From assembly GCA_016194975.1 (NCBI GenBank), contig JACQAM010000025.1, forward strand, positions 1-64,000: a stretch of 64,000 nucleotides of DNA. Direction: 5' to 3'. Both the position numbers and the translations under genes were made by a program. Shown in pieces: positions 28,744 to 39,269 of this stretch. Positions within the stretch are counted from its first letter, which is position 1. Every line of letters begins with the position of its first letter. The notes beneath the pieces were generated by a model. The model did not search any database. It was not told the origin of the DNA and was given only the letters and a program-made list of their open reading frames with translations. Source of the stretch: Bacteroidota bacterium. Lineage in GTDB: Bacteria; Bacteroidota; Bacteroidia; Palsa-965.

Positions 28744-31700
28744 ATGAGAAAATTCAACGCTTTCTTCATCACTGCTGCACTTACACTGTCTCTCACTATA
28801 CACGCCCAGCAGTCAGATTTTAGCCATCCGAAAGGGGCAACGGTAATTGCTTACAGTAAGCTAACCAGTCTTCCGAATTTTATAAAATTCAATCCGGGAA
28901 GCGAAATAAGTCAAACGGAATTAATTCCATGGATGACGGATTTTTTCAAACTGAATCCGGCGATCACTTTTAAATCATACAGCTCAGAAACCGACAAGAT
29001 CGGTTACACGAATGTGCGCTACAAAGAATATGTCGGGATTTATCCTGTAGATGGTTCCATGATCATCGCACATATCAAAAACGGAAAAGTGGTTTCATTC
29101 AACGGCGATCTTTACCGTGATGTGAATACTTCTTTCGCTGCAAATATTTCTGAAGCGGCTGCACTGCAGGATGCACTCAACAAAGTGCACGCGGTAAAAT
29201 ATAAATGGGAAAATAAAACGGAAGAAGCGCAGATGAAAATTGTGCACAACGATCCTTCGTTCACATTTTATCCTAAAGGAGAACTTACCGTAGTCCATAA
29301 AAAAGGAAGTGATTTTTCTGCAGCGTCTATGCGCCTTGCGTGGAAGTTCGACATTTATGCGGAGGAACCTCTTTCACGCGCGTACATTTACATTGATGCG
29401 CAAACGGGAGAATTTGTTTCTGATGAAGAACGAATTCACACTGCCGACGTTGTAGGAACTGCGAATACACTTTACAGCGGAACCCGGACAATGACCTCTG
29501 ATAATTTTGCAGTGAACAATTATCGCCTGCAGGAAACAGGAAGAGGAAACGGAATTCAAACGTATAACATGAACAACACCACGAATTATACGAATACAGA
29601 TTTTACCAATAATTCCAGCACATGGAATCTTTCTCCTCCCAACCAGGCAGCAGAAGATGCGCACTGGGGAGCAGAGATGACGTATGATTATTACATGAAC
29701 GTGCAAGGGCGCAACAGTATAGACGGAAGCGGATTTGCATTGATCAGTTATGTGCATTACAGTACAAATTTTGTGAATGCATTTTGGGACGGACAGGAAA
29801 TGACTTATGGAGACGGAGATGTTTCGCAGGGATATACCGAGATGACCGGGCTTGATGTGTGCGGTCATGAAATTACTCACGGACTCACAACGTTCACTGC
29901 AGGATTAAATGGTGGCGAAGCAGATGCACTCAACGAAGGCAACAGTGATATTTTCGGAACAAGTATTGAAGCTTATGCGCGACCTACACAGTGGGACTGG
30001 CACATGGGAAATGATATTAGCATCAATGGGCAGGGATTCCGTGACATGTCTGATCCGCATAATTCATTTTATCCCGGGCCGCAACCCAACACTTACATGG
30101 GACAATATTGGGATCCGGGTGGAGAACCGCATAATAATAATGGACCATTTATTTACTGGTATTATTTATTGTGCCAGGGCGGAAGCGGAACAAATGACAA
30201 CAACGACACATACAATGTTACCGGCATCACTATGGCGGAAGCGCAACTCATCGAATTCCGCGCTCTCACTGTTTACATGACGCCGAATACGGATTACGCG
30301 GCAGCAAGAGTAGCAACCATACAAGCTGCGAATGATCTTTACGGGGGATGTTCGCCCGAAGTAATTTCAACGACCAATGCATGGTACGCTGTTGGTGTCG
30401 GGCCTGTTTTTTCAGGAACTGTTTCCGCTTCTTTCACTGCCGACATTACACAATCCTGCTCCGTTCCGGTTACGGTAGATTTTACAAACACAAGTACGAA
30501 CGCGCAGAATGCAACCTGGAATTTCGGCGACAATACAACAAGCACAGTATTTTCTCCTTCGCACACCTACACGCAAGCGGGAACTTACAATGTTTTTGTT
30601 TCTGTAAATTCTGCGTGCGGCGCCGATTCCATTCTGCAAACTGCAATGGTCACGATCAATCCTCCTGCTCAGCCAACATCATCGAATGTGAACAGTTGTT
30701 CTTCCACGAGTTTCACGCTCAATGCAAGTGGAACAGGAAATCTTGATTGGTATGCAAATTCCACAGGAGGAAATTCATTGGGAAGCGGAACAACTTTCAC
30801 CACACCTGTTTTAAATACAACCACAACTTACTACGTAGAAAATTCTGTTCCGCAACCACCGGGATATGTGGGGCCGCCATCCTACAATTTCGGAACCGGC
30901 GGACAACACAACAACACATCGACACAATATCTTGAATTCACCGTGTATTCAAATTGCACACTGCTCACCGGTGATGTGAATGCAGGTTCATCAGGAAATA
31001 AAACTTTTTCATTGTGGGATGGAAGCGGAAATCTCATCAACAACTACACGGTGAATGTTCCATCGACAGGAGTACATACGATTACGCTGAATATTCCGCT
31101 CACACCGGGAACTTATCGCATTGGCGGAACGCAAATGAATTTGTATCGCAACAACAGCGGGCCAACTTATCCTTACACACTGCCTGGCGTGCTTAGCATT
31201 ACCGGTTCTTCTGCAGGAAGCGGATATTATTATTATCTCTACAACTGGCAGGTTGCATTGCCTGCATGCACGAGCGGGCGCACGCCTGTGGTATGCAGCA
31301 TCGGAAATTTAAATGTTACTTATTCCACTGCAGGATACGATACTGTTTGTGTTGACGACGGCGCATTTGCATTGAGCGGAGGATCGCCGGCGGGAGGAAC
31401 TTATTCCGGCCCCGGAGTGACTGCAGGAAATTTTGATCCTGCATCTGCAGGTGCGGGCGCGCAAACGATCACGTACACGTACACCGATTCTACAAGCTGC
31501 ACAGGCACGGCAACGTCTGTGATCGTTGTGGATGCTTGCACGGGAATTCATTCTGCAAATGACGCGATCGGAATTTCTGTTTATCCGAATCCGGCAAATA
31601 ATTTTGTGACGGTTGAATTGCAATTTGCCTCAACAGAAAAAATCAGGTTGAATCTTGTGAATATGCTTGGACAAACTATGTATTCATCGGAAACCACTTC

Positions 31701-31812
31701 ATCCGGAAATACAAAAGTGAATATCAATACAACAGATCTCCCGCGCGGAATTTATTTGCTACAGGTAAAAACGGCGAAAGGTAATGTGGTAAGGAAAATT
31801 GAATTGGAATGA
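28744..31812 (+). CDS. M4 family (thermolysin-like) metalloprotease with PKD and T9SS sorting domain
   Basis: A 1022-residue secreted protease. The ATG at 28744 is chosen for its signal peptide (MRKFNAFFITAALTLSLTIHA). Next come a fungalysin/thermolysin-type propeptide (residues about 25-230) and the catalytic domain. The zinc site is HEITH at 375-379 with the third ligand Glu 398 in NEGNSDIFG. A PKD domain follows (ATWNFGDNTTST ... SPSHTYTQAGTYNVFV), then Ig-like and beta-rich regions. The end is a type A T9SS domain (ISVYPNPANNFVTVEL ... DLPRGIYLLQVKT). It should pass Sec and T9SS and digest protein outside the cell. It stands alone, divergent from the lipoprotein pair, with a strong terminator after it. 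Confidence 0.94.
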   Translation: MRKFNAFFITAALTLSLTIHAQQSDFSHPKGATVIAYSKLTSLPNFIKFNPGSEISQTELIPWMTDFFKLNPAITFKSYSSETDKIGYTNVRYKEYVGIYPVDGSMIIAHIKNGKVVSFNGDLYRDVNTSFAANISEAAALQDALNKVHAVKYKWENKTEEAQMKIVHNDPSFTFYPKGELTVVHKKGSDFSAASMRLAWKFDIYAEEPLSRAYIYIDAQTGEFVSDEERIHTADVVGTANTLYSGTRTMTSDNFAVNNYRLQETGRGNGIQTYNMNNTTNYTNTDFTNNSSTWNLSPPNQAAEDAHWGAEMTYDYYMNVQGRNSIDGSGFALISYVHYSTNFVNAFWDGQEMTYGDGDVSQGYTEMTGLDVCGHEITHGLTTFTAGLNGGEADALNEGNSDIFGTSIEAYARPTQWDWHMGNDISINGQGFRDMSDPHNSFYPGPQPNTYMGQYWDPGGEPHNNNGPFIYWYYLLCQGGSGTNDNNDTYNVTGITMAEAQLIEFRALTVYMTPNTDYAAARVATIQAANDLYGGCSPEVISTTNAWYAVGVGPVFSGTVSASFTADITQSCSVPVTVDFTNTSTNAQNATWNFGDNTTSTVFSPSHTYTQAGTYNVFVSVNSACGADSILQTAMVTINPPAQPTSSNVNSCSSTSFTLNASGTGNLDWYANSTGGNSLGSGTTFTTPVLNTTTTYYVENSVPQPPGYVGPPSYNFGTGGQHNNTSTQYLEFTVYSNCTLLTGDVNAGSSGNKTFSLWDGSGNLINNYTVNVPSTGVHTITLNIPLTPGTYRIGGTQMNLYRNNSGPTYPYTLPGVLSITGSSAGSGYYYYLYNWQVALPACTSGRTPVVCSIGNLNVTYSTAGYDTVCVDDGAFALSGGSPAGGTYSGPGVTAGNFDPASAGAGAQTITYTYTDSTSCTGTATSVIVVDACTGIHSANDAIGISVYPNPANNFVTVELQFASTEKIRLNLVNMLGQTMYSSETTSSGNTKVNINTTDLPRGIYLLQVKTAKGNVVRKIELE

Positions 31813-31863
31813 TGACAACCTGGTCCGCGAATTTATTCGTGCGCATACGGAAAGAAACATTGC

Positions 31864-31896
31864 AAAGCGGGAATCAAATCGGTTCCCGCTTTTTTT
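31864..31896 (+). terminator. Strong rho-independent terminator after the M4 protease
   Basis: AAAGCGGGAA (31864-31873) pairs perfectly with TTCCCGCTTT (31883-31892) across a 9-base loop and continues into T. It lies between convergent genes. Confidence 0.88.
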
Positions 31897-31929
31897 GAGA
31901 ATAAAATTTTTCAGCCATAAAATAAATCG

Positions 31930-32319
31930 CTACGGTTTTCTTACCAATGTACCGGTCACCGGTTCTGCAAATGCAACCGATGTCTCCGAAAAATGATAGC
32001 TGTCTTCCTGCGTTTCGTTGATCGTCACCTCAAGCACTATAATTTTTTTCCACTTTTTTCTTTCTCTTTTTTTATTCGAATCGATGTAACGCAACTCGTA
32101 CGTACACGCGCTCGTCCAGGTCACACTCATTTTCACATACGTATTGTCGAGCAGATTTTTTTCTGTCTGCGTTGCGCTGTCCCGCTCCACGATGAGATTG
32201 CTCATTCCCTTCACGTAAAAATTACCGGTATGAAAATCACGGCATGCACTGTCGGAAACTGCCTGCGAATGCAGAAGCGTTGCCATAAAAAATAACAGGA
32301 GAAGAAAATAATTTTTCAT
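31930..32319 (-). CDS. Small exported protein of unknown function
   Basis: A 129-residue protein with a signal peptide (MKNYFLLLLFFMATLLHS, cut near QAV). The mature part has two Cys (DSACRD, SACTYEL) that could form a disulfide, and beta-strand-like patterns (VKMSVTWTSACTYELRYID, KIIVLEVTINETQ). The Ala-Cys pattern and length resemble small periplasmic proteins of Bacteroidota, but I recognise no family. It lies just downstream of rsmH's stop side, on the same strand, and converges on the M4 protease. Confidence 0.6.
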   Translation of the reverse strand: MKNYFLLLLFFMATLLHSQAVSDSACRDFHTGNFYVKGMSNLIVERDSATQTEKNLLDNTYVKMSVTWTSACTYELRYIDSNKKRERKKWKKIIVLEVTINETQEDSYHFSETSVAFAEPVTGTLVRKP

Positions 32320-32368
32320 TCGTTGTAAAATAAAATTACAATATTTTGGAATGCGCTCTGACTACTGC

Positions 32369-33445
32369 CTACTCTTTCACAGCCCATCTCAACTTCGCCG
32401 GTTTCGATCTTGGATTTGAATTCATCTCTTCTGCCGAGGGGCGAACGGGATCTTTCGACCATTCACTGAAAATTCCTTCACGGAAATAATGCTGGAATGC
32501 TTTTTTCACGCGACGATCTTCACCCGAATGAAAAGTAAGAATCGCAACACGTCCTCCCGGTGCAAGTGCGCCCGGAAGCTTTTCAAGAAATTTATCCAAC
32601 ACTTCAAATTCCTGATTTACTTCTATGCGCAATGCCTGGAAACAACGCTGACAACTTTTCTTTATTTCTTCGGTTCGTGTTGCCGCCGGAAGAAATTCCA
32701 ATGCATCCTCGATAATATTTTTCAATTGCGTTGTAGTCTCAATAATTTTTCCTTTCCGGAGCGCAGCCGTAATTGCAAATGCGATAGTATCATAATGAGG
32801 TTCGTCAGAATTTTCGTGAAAAATATTCTCCAGTTGATCGCGCGAAATTGTTTTGAGCAGTGCAGCAGCCGGTTTTCCGCTCTTAGGATTCAAGCGCAGA
32901 TCGAGCGGCCCCTCTGTTTTAAAAGAAAACCCTCTTTCAGGATCATCGATCTGCATGGAAGAAACACCGAGATCGGCAAGAACAAAATTCAGCGGGCCAC
33001 TTTCATTGACAATGAGATCGATGTTTGCGAAATTCAATTTTCTTATTTCAAGGTTTTCATTGGTAAATCCCATCGCTTCCAGACGCGCTTTTGTTTTCGG
33101 CAATTCGATCGGATCAACATCGGTTGCAAATAATCTCCCCGACCTGCGCTTTGCTTCGGCGGGCGAGCCTTTGCCCATTAATAGCTTCAGTATTTCTGCG
33201 CTGTGTCCGCCATAACCGAGTGTGGCATCCATTCCTGTTTGTCCAGGTTTTACCCGGAGAAATTCCATGATCTCCTTCACCATGATGGAACGATGCATTC
33301 CCGCCGGAGTTTTTCCCTGCGCAATTATTTTTGAAACATCTTCCGAATATTTTTCCGGTTGCTGTTCTTTGTATTTTTCTTTGAACGACTTAGGATGTGT
33401 TCCTTTGTAGCGAACTCGGCGTTTATGACCGGATTTATCTTCCAT
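32369..33445 (-). CDS. rsmH: RsmH-like 16S rRNA (cytosine-N4) methyltransferase, non-dcw type
   Basis: A 358-residue SAM-dependent enzyme of the MraW/RsmH family, which methylates C1402 of 16S rRNA. Motifs seen: MDATLGYGGHS (SAM loop, residues about 72-84), NFVLADLGVSSMQIDDPERGFSF in two parts, LDLRLNP, RIEVNQEF and VAILTFHSGEDRRVKKAF. It has an N-terminal extension of about 50 residues (HKRRVRYKGTHPKSFKEKY, then TPAGMHRSIMVKEI), and the loop reads TLGYGGHS where the common form has TxGxGGHS. It is not next to mraZ, ftsL or ftsI, so it may be a second copy beside one in the dcw cluster. ATG 33445 is preferred to the GTG at 33463, which lies in repeat DNA. Confidence 0.88.
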   Translation of the reverse strand: MEDKSGHKRRVRYKGTHPKSFKEKYKEQQPEKYSEDVSKIIAQGKTPAGMHRSIMVKEIMEFLRVKPGQTGMDATLGYGGHSAEILKLLMGKGSPAEAKRRSGRLFATDVDPIELPKTKARLEAMGFTNENLEIRKLNFANIDLIVNESGPLNFVLADLGVSSMQIDDPERGFSFKTEGPLDLRLNPKSGKPAAALLKTISRDQLENIFHENSDEPHYDTIAFAITAALRKGKIIETTTQLKNIIEDALEFLPAATRTEEIKKSCQRCFQALRIEVNQEFEVLDKFLEKLPGALAPGGRVAILTFHSGEDRRVKKAFQHYFREGIFSEWSKDPVRPSAEEMNSNPRSKPAKLRWAVKE

Positions 33446-33464
33446 TACAACAGTTTTGTTCACC

Positions 33465-33487
33465 GCTAAGACGCAAAGGCGCTAAGT
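33465..33487. repeat. Fragment of the 8-bp-phased arm found in the small mobile elements
   Basis: The sequence GCTAAGACGCAAAGGCGCTAAG matches the arm of the elements at 40041-40167 and 52215-52342 with the same 8-bp phasing. A further fragment (CGCAAAGACACAAAAACGC) lies at about 43394-43412. Both lie at gene starts. Confidence 0.6.
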
Positions 33488-33493
33488 AAAAAC

Positions 33494-33829
33494 TCATAAC
33501 TGATCATATTTCTTATTCGAACCAAAACTCTTCTCCACCGGATATTTCTCCGCATTGAGCTTCAACTTCCCTGTCACAGCTTTTTCGAGATCAATATCAA
33601 AATGATGCGAAATGTAATTCAGGAAAATAAAAATATCTGCCAGCTCTTGTTCAATTTTTTCTTTCGGAATTTTTTCGATCTCTTCTTCCGATTTCCAGAG
33701 GAATAATTCCGACAGCTCTGCACATTCAATATTCAATCCCAATAAAAGATCTTTTAAAGAATGAAATTGTTCCCAGTTGCGCTCGTCGCGGAAGGAGATG
33801 ATCTGTTTTTCAATTTCTTTTGTCGTCAT
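33494..33829 (-). CDS. MazG-like nucleotide pyrophosphohydrolase
   Basis: A 111-residue all-helical protein with the metal-binding pattern of the MazG/dCTP pyrophosphatase group: IECAELSELFLW (ExxxE) and EQELADIFIFLNY (ExxxD). Such enzymes hydrolyse (d)NTPs to monophosphates and pyrophosphate and clean up the nucleotide pool. Substrate cannot be told from the sequence. Start ATG 33829 (MTTKEIEKQI) is preferred to one eight codons upstream because it fits the family length. It lies between secA and rsmH on the same strand without obvious coupling. Confidence 0.82.
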   Translation of the reverse strand: MTTKEIEKQIISFRDERNWEQFHSLKDLLLGLNIECAELSELFLWKSEEEIEKIPKEKIEQELADIFIFLNYISHHFDIDLEKAVTGKLKLNAEKYPVEKSFGSNKKYDQL

Positions 33830-33967
33830 GCAAGTCTGATTGAACTTTGTCAAATATAGAACTGAATGCGCTGATAAAAAAAATCCGCCCCTTTCAGAAT
33901 ATATCCTGAGTTTTCAATCTTGAATATCTCGTGCGAAGCCGTTGCCGCTGACAACTGCTACTGACAA

Positions 33968-36900
33968 CTACTTTCCATGACAATTTTTATACTTCTTCCC
34001 GCTACCACACGGACACAAATCATTCCGCCCGATCTTCGGCTGATCACGTATCACTTGCTGCACCTGTTGACGTTCCTGTTGCGGCATGGGTTGATTAGGT
34101 CCTCCAAGTTGTTGTTGCTGTTGCTGCTGGATTTGTTGTTGTGGCCCTCCGCCCACTTCTTCGCGCTGCGTTTGATATTTCGGTTGCGGAATTGAAACAC
34201 GCTGACGTGCCTGCTGAATTTGCTGACGTCCTTCCGATCCGGGAAGATGTGCGTTGAACAAAAATGAAACGAGTTCGCGGTTGGTATCATCCACCATGCG
34301 TTTGAAAAGATCGAACGATTCGAATTTGTAAATGAGCAGCGGATCTTTTTGTTCGTACACTGCATTCTGCACCGAAGTTTTCAGATCATCCATTTCACGC
34401 AGATGTTCTTTCCACGCATCGTCGATCATCGCAAGCACCACCGATTTCTCGAATGTGAGCACCATTTCTTTTCCCTGCGAATCGTAACATTTTTTCAGAT
34501 TGGCAAAACACTGAAGCGTTTTTATTCCATCGGTCACCGGCGTTACAATATTTTCATACTGCGCTCCCTGGTTTTCATACACATCTTTGATCACCGGATA
34601 CATTTTTCTCGCGAGCGCATTTGATTTTTCTTTGTAAAGCTCCGCCACTTTTTCATCGAGTTCATCCACAAGTTCCGGAGGTTTTCTCCTGAAAAAATCT
34701 TCTGCATTGAACGGAGATTCCATTCCGAAAACGCGGATCATATCGAGTTCGAACTGCGCAAAATTCTGCTGCTCGTGATTATTGATGATCATGTTCTCCG
34801 ACACATCATGGATCATATTGGAAATGTCGAGCTGCAATCTTTCCCCGAACAAAGCGTGGCGGCGGCGTTTGTAAATTACTTCACGCTGGGCATTCATCAC
34901 ATCATCGTATTCGATCAAACGTTTTCGTGTGCCGAAATGATTTTCCTCCACTTTGCGTTGCGCACGCTCAATGGATTTTGAGATCATCGAATGTTGGATC
35001 ACTTCTCCTTCTTCCAATCCCATCCTGTCCATCAATCGCGCAATGCGATCGCTTCCGAACAAACGCATGAGATCATCTTCAAGCGAAACAAAAAATTGTG
35101 ATGAACCGGGATCACCTTGTCTTCCTGCACGGCCGCGCAACTGCCTGTCCACGCGCCGCGACTCGTGACGTTCTGTACCAATGATGGCGAGACCACCCGC
35201 TTCTTTCACACCGGCTCCGAGTTTGATATCGGTACCGCGGCCCGCCATGTTCGTCGCGATCGTTACCGTTCCTTTTTGCCCGGCTTCTTGTACGATGTCC
35301 GCTTCTTTCTGGTGCAATTTTGCATTGAGGACATTGTGTTTGATGTTGCGCAACTTCAGCATTCTCGAAAGCAATTCGGAAATTTCCACTGATGTTGTTC
35401 CCACAAGAACAGGCCGTCCTGCATTCACACACTTTACAATTTCTTCAATGACTGCATTGTATTTTTCACGTTTTGTTTTGTAAACGAGATCGTGTTCATC
35501 TTTTCGCGTGATGGAGCGATTCGTTGGAATGGTAACCACGTCAAGTTTGTAGATCGTCCAGAATTCCTGCGCTTCAGTTTCCGCAGTTCCGGTCATGCCG
35601 GCGAGTTTGTGATACATCCGGAAATAATTCTGCAGAGTGATCGTCGCATACGTTTGTGTTGCCGCTTCGATCTTCACATTTTCTTTTGCTTCTATCGCCT
35701 GGTGCAATCCGTCGGAATATCTTCGTCCTTCGAGAACGCGGCCGGTTTGCTCATCCACAATTTTCACTTTTCCATCAGCAACAATGTATTCATCATCACG
35801 TTCGAACAAACAATATGCTTTCAGCAATTGCTGCATGGAGTGAACGCGTTCCGATTTGATATTGTAATCGCGGATAATTTCTTCTTTTTTTGCGAGGCGT
35901 TCTTTTTCGTCGGGAAATTGTTTTTCAATTTCTGAAAGTACGAGTGCAAGATCGGGCAGGATGAAAAAGTTGTGATCTTCGGTATGCGTCGAAAGCAGAT
36001 CGATCCCTTTTTCAGAAAGTTCTATCGTGTTGTGTTTTTCGTCAATGACAAAATAAAGTTCCGCATCTACTTTGTGCATGTCGCGGCTGTTGTCCTGCAT
36101 GTATGTTCCTTCCGTTTTAAGCAACAATGCTTTCACGCCGGGTTCACTCAGGAATTTAATGAGCGCTTTGTTTTTCGGAAGTCCGCGGTGACAGCGGAGA
36201 ATATACATTCCGGCTTCACGTTCTTTTTCCTTGTCTTTTAAATTTCCATCGCCATATAATTTTTTTGCATCGGCAATGATCGCGTTGATGTACGCACGCT
36301 GTGCGGCAACAAGTTTTTCCACTTTCGGTTTCAACTCGTTGAACATGTGATTGTCGCCTTTCGGAGTTGGCCCTGCAATGATGAGCGGAGTACGTGCATC
36401 GTCAATGAGAACGGAATCCACTTCATCCACTATCGCGTAATGATGTTTGCGCTGCACGAGTTCAGAAGGTTCACGTGTCATGTTATCGCGCAGGTAATCG
36501 AAACCGTATTCGTTATTTGTTCCGTAAGTGATATCGGCGAGATATGCTTTTCTTCTTTCTACAGAATTCGGTTCGTGCAGATCAATACAATCAACGGTGA
36601 GTCCGAGAAATTCGAAAATAGGTCCGTTCCATTCGGCGTCGCGTCGGGCGAGATAATTATTTACCGTCACAAGATGAACACCGCGGCCGGGAAGCGCATT
36701 GAGATACATCGGAAGAGTTGCGACAAGTGTTTTTCCTTCGCCGGTTGCCATCTCTGAAATTTTTCCCTGGTGAAGAACAGCTCCTCCGATGAGCTGAACA
36801 TCGTAGTGAACCATATTCCACGTCACTTCATTTCCTGCGGCTATCCATGTATTTTTCCAGTGTGCTTTGTCGCCGTTGATGATCACGTTCGTTTTTTTCA

Positions 36901-37333
36901 CCGAGAGATCGCGGTCAAGATCGGTTGCGGTAACAATAAGTTCTTCATGCTCAGAAAAACGTTTCGCAGTTTCTTTCACCACGGCAAAAGCTTCAGGAAG
37001 GATCTCGAGGAGAACGTCCTCCATTTTTTTCAATACTTTTTTTTCGATCTCGTCGATACTATTGAAAAGTTTTTCCTGTTCGTGAATGTCGATGCCTTCT
37101 TTTTCGGCTTCTTCTTTGAGTTGTTTTATTTCCGCTTCTTCATCGCTGATGTGTTCGCGTATGCGCTCGCGGAATTCATTGGTTTTATTTCTCAGTTCAT
37201 CATTGGAAAGTGAAGAATAAGATTCGAAAAATTCATTCACCTTACCTACATAAGGCATGATCTCCTTTACATCGCGTTCCGATTTGGATCCCCCGAGCAG
37301 GGAAGAAATGCCTTTGGATAAGAATTCAAACAT
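33968..37333 (-). CDS. secA: Preprotein translocase ATPase SecA
   Basis: A 1121-residue ATPase that drives proteins through SecYEG. Visible: [21 protein letters not shown] (Walker A), [21 protein letters not shown] in two parts, [38 protein letters not shown] in two parts, and a C-terminal zinc site [14 protein letters not shown] that binds SecB or lipid. It is longer than the E. coli protein (901), as usual for Bacteroidota, with insertions after the first helicase half. A Gln-rich linker ([14 protein letters not shown]) precedes the zinc site. The TAG stop lies within a repeat (33946-33970). All the exported proteins in this window depend on this step. Confidence 0.98.
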   Translation of the reverse strand: MFEFLSKGISSLLGGSKSERDVKEIMPYVGKVNEFFESYSSLSNDELRNKTNEFRERIREHISDEEAEIKQLKEEAEKEGIDIHEQEKLFNSIDEIEKKVLKKMEDVLLEILPEAFAVVKETAKRFSEHEELIVTATDLDRDLSVKKTNVIINGDKAHWKNTWIAAGNEVTWNMVHYDVQLIGGAVLHQGKISEMATGEGKTLVATLPMYLNALPGRGVHLVTVNNYLARRDAEWNGPIFEFLGLTVDCIDLHEPNSVERRKAYLADITYGTNNEYGFDYLRDNMTREPSELVQRKHHYAIVDEVDSVLIDDARTPLIIAGPTPKGDNHMFNELKPKVEKLVAAQRAYINAIIADAKKLYGDGNLKDKEKEREAGMYILRCHRGLPKNKALIKFLSEPGVKALLLKTEGTYMQDNSRDMHKVDAELYFVIDEKHNTIELSEKGIDLLSTHTEDHNFFILPDLALVLSEIEKQFPDEKERLAKKEEIIRDYNIKSERVHSMQQLLKAYCLFERDDEYIVADGKVKIVDEQTGRVLEGRRYSDGLHQAIEAKENVKIEAATQTYATITLQNYFRMYHKLAGMTGTAETEAQEFWTIYKLDVVTIPTNRSITRKDEHDLVYKTKREKYNAVIEEIVKCVNAGRPVLVGTTSVEISELLSRMLKLRNIKHNVLNAKLHQKEADIVQEAGQKGTVTIATNMAGRGTDIKLGAGVKEAGGLAIIGTERHESRRVDRQLRGRAGRQGDPGSSQFFVSLEDDLMRLFGSDRIARLMDRMGLEEGEVIQHSMISKSIERAQRKVEENHFGTRKRLIEYDDVMNAQREVIYKRRRHALFGERLQLDISNMIHDVSENMIINNHEQQNFAQFELDMIRVFGMESPFNAEDFFRRKPPELVDELDEKVAELYKEKSNALARKMYPVIKDVYENQGAQYENIVTPVTDGIKTLQCFANLKKCYDSQGKEMVLTFEKSVVLAMIDDAWKEHLREMDDLKTSVQNAVYEQKDPLLIYKFESFDLFKRMVDDTNRELVSFLFNAHLPGSEGRQQIQQARQRVSIPQPKYQTQREEVGGGPQQQIQQQQQQQLGGPNQPMPQQERQQVQQVIRDQPKIGRNDLCPCGSGKKYKNCHGK

Positions 37334-37464
37334 GGTTAAATATTTTTAGGAGAAATCTCTCTGGTGATTTTAAAAGAAATTGAAGGATTGATGCAGGAAT
37401 TTATTTCCCGCGAAGTGAATTCCATCGTTGAAAAAAATGATGGTCATTCGAAGTGAAGAAAGAA

Positions 37465-37818
37465 TTATTCTTTACGCTGCAAGGAGAGGAAAATAGTTTT
37501 CAGCCGCGGTTTGATGTGGCGGCCGAAAACAAAGAAATGCGGCGATGAAGATCCGTGTGAAGGCGAAGAAAAATATGCACCGGCCGAAGCGTCACGAAAA
37601 GCGAAATGAAGATGTTGCAGAATGCGTTGAACAGAATGGCCGCTTTTAACGGCAACGCGCAGAACTTCTATGTTGCGCGATGAGAGTTCGTATCCTTTGA
37701 GAGAAAGTTGCCGTGATATTTCCGTTGCATTCGCAGGACTCACACACGCGAAAAGGAACATGCAGCCGGTAAGGGTCACCAGGAATGAAAAGCCGCTATT
37801 TGATCTCCTTTTGCGCAT
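37465..37818 (-). CDS. Possible small exported protein, unknown
   Basis: A 117-residue open frame beginning MRKRRSNSGFSFLVTLTGCMFLFACV, which looks like a signal peptide (cut near ANATE). The remainder is basic with His/Ser-rich parts (SSPSHGSSSPHFF, GRHIKPRLK). An A-rich stretch precedes the ATG. No known family and no conserved motif is seen, so it may be a chance frame. The gap between secA and the DUF2795 gene is otherwise empty. Confidence 0.35.
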   Translation of the reverse strand: MRKRRSNSGFSFLVTLTGCMFLFACVSPANATEISRQLSLKGYELSSRNIEVLRVAVKSGHSVQRILQHLHFAFRDASAGAYFSSPSHGSSSPHFFVFGRHIKPRLKTIFLSLQRKE

Positions 37819-38061
37819 TTTTTATTGGACGATGAAATTACAACTCAATTTTCATTCCGCAATGAAAAACATGCCAATGCGTCTTAAAATACTCCGGAAA
37901 AAGAATGAAAGAAGTTGTTTTGTCATTTGGTATTGAACATTTTTGAATTCCGCATCTGATCTGATTTCCAAAAATACCATTGGAAATGTCTTTTGAAAAT
38001 AAACAAGGGAACCTTTTGAGTTCCCCTGAGTTGAATTTTTTTCAGAATGTATTGAGCGTGT

Positions 38062-38283
38062 TCAGTATTCGTCTTCATTGAAAAAGAAATCTTCCTTGGT
38101 CGGGTAGTCCGGCCAGATCTCTTCAATGGACTCATACGCTTCACCTTCGTCTTCGATCTCCTGGAGATTTTCGATCACCTCCATAGGAGCGCCGGAACGA
38201 ATGGCATAGTCGATGAGCTCTTCCTTGGTTGCAGGCCAGGGAGCATCTTCGAGATACGATGCGAGTTCCAGTGTCCAGTACAT
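38062..38283 (-). CDS. DUF2795 domain protein
   Basis: A 73-residue acidic protein (MYWTLELASYLEDAPWPATK ... PDYPTKEDFFFNEDEY). The motif PWPATKEELIDYAIRSGAP is the signature of the short DUF2795 family, which is highly conserved in Bacteroidota; function unknown. It is probably a helical protein. A -7 box lies about 90 bp upstream, so it is likely transcribed alone. Confidence 0.88.
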   Translation of the reverse strand: MYWTLELASYLEDAPWPATKEELIDYAIRSGAPMEVIENLQEIEDEGEAYESIEEIWPDYPTKEDFFFNEDEY

Positions 38284-38372
38284 AATAAACTATTTTAGTT
38301 GTGTTACTTAAAACGCCTGGCCGTAAAAAATGTTTCCCGGAGGCACTCCATTTTTTCGAACCAATTTTCGTG

Positions 38373-38380
38373 CAAAAATA
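38373..38380 (-). promoter_or_regulatory. -7 box upstream of the DUF2795 gene
   Basis: TATTTTTG on the minus strand matches TAnnTTTG and implies a leader of about 85 bp. No clear -33 element. Confidence 0.45.
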
Positions 38381-38483
38381 GAAAAATGTGTATCGGAATG
38401 ACGGATGATGGTAAATTTTTACGTGTGATTATATGGCTGAATATCAGCAGTGTAATAAACTTTCAACAAAAATGAGGTTTGGC

Positions 38484-38585
38484 ATGGGTGGAAGATGGAT
38501 GAAAGAGGATGGAAGTTGGAGTCATTTTCATTGCAGAAAAAAAAAAAAAAAAATGATTATGTCTGTCTTCTATCATCCATCTTCC
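38484..38585. repeat. Heptad palindrome abutting the cobalamin adenosyltransferase stop
   Basis: GGAAGATGGATGA (38490-38502) and TCATCCATCTTCC (38573-38585) are perfect inverted arms. Left of centre, units GGTGGAA, GATGGAT, GATGGAA recur at 7-bp phase, and the right arm runs ATCATCC, ATCTTCC. The centre includes 17 A residues (38537-38553). The right arm ends at the base before the stop codon (38586). This fills most of the 300-bp gap 38284-38585. Confidence 0.75.
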
Positions 38586-39137
38586 TTAGTCCAATTTAGG
38601 AAGCCACGGAATTTCTTCTGCACCGAGATCGTGAGAAAGTTTTCTTGAAAGCATGAAGAGATAATCGGAGAGTCGATTGAAATATTGAATGATGAGTTCA
38701 TTCAGATCAACTTGTTCGGCGAGATGTGTGATGTTTCTTTCTGCTCTCCTGCAAATGCAGCGGGCAATGTGGCAATGGGAAACAGTGAGATGGCCGCCGG
38801 GAAGAACAAAATGTTTCATTGGAAGAACGACAGCATCTATTGCATCAATTTCTTTTTCGAGCCGCGTCACATCTTCACCTTTCAATTCCGGAATTTTCAT
38901 TTTACTCTTTTCAGGATCAGAAGCAAGAATGGATCCTATAGTAAAAAGACGATCCTGAATATCTACGAGCAGTTTTTTCGTGTGATCTTCCACGATCATA
39001 TCGCGAAGCAATCCTAAATAGGAATTGAGTTCGTCCACCGTTCCGTAAGCTTCTATTCGAATGTGATGTTTGGGAACGCGTGTTCCGCCGATCAATGAGG
39101 TTTGACCTTTGTCGCCGGTTTTGGTGTAAATTTTCAT
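38586..39137 (-). CDS. Cob(I)alamin adenosyltransferase, PduO type
   Basis: A 183-residue enzyme that transfers the adenosyl group of ATP to cob(I)alamin. The family pattern is clear: KIYTKTGDKGQTSLIGGTRV, IEAYGTVDELNSYLGLLRD, PGGHLTVSHCHIARCICRRAER and NRLSDYLFMLSRKL. Start is ATG 39137; an ATG two codons upstream is equally possible. No cobalamin riboswitch and no other cobalamin gene is seen nearby, so it probably serves salvage of imported B12. The short gap upstream contains a small GC hairpin (CCCGAACAGGTTCGGG) without a T run. Confidence 0.93.
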   Translation of the reverse strand: MKIYTKTGDKGQTSLIGGTRVPKHHIRIEAYGTVDELNSYLGLLRDMIVEDHTKKLLVDIQDRLFTIGSILASDPEKSKMKIPELKGEDVTRLEKEIDAIDAVVLPMKHFVLPGGHLTVSHCHIARCICRRAERNITHLAEQVDLNELIIQYFNRLSDYLFMLSRKLSHDLGAEEIPWLPKLD

Positions 39138-39269
39138 TGTCATTGTGTACAGATTACGAATCCCGAACAGGTTCGGGACGAATATACGGATCGCAGATCA
39201 TTTGTTTCATCTCACGATCTCCTTCGTTTCAGGAATACGTAATTAAAAGAGATCTTTCAGAAAAAAATT

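Noticed and set aside
33446-33463. GTG start of rsmH at 33463
   Set aside because: It abuts an 8-bp-phased repeat fragment; the ATG at 33445 gives the expected N-terminus.
38586-39269. Cobalamin riboswitch before the adenosyltransferase
   Set aside because: The gap is about 130 bp and shows only a small hairpin (CCCGAACAGGTTCGGG); no B12-box pattern is seen.
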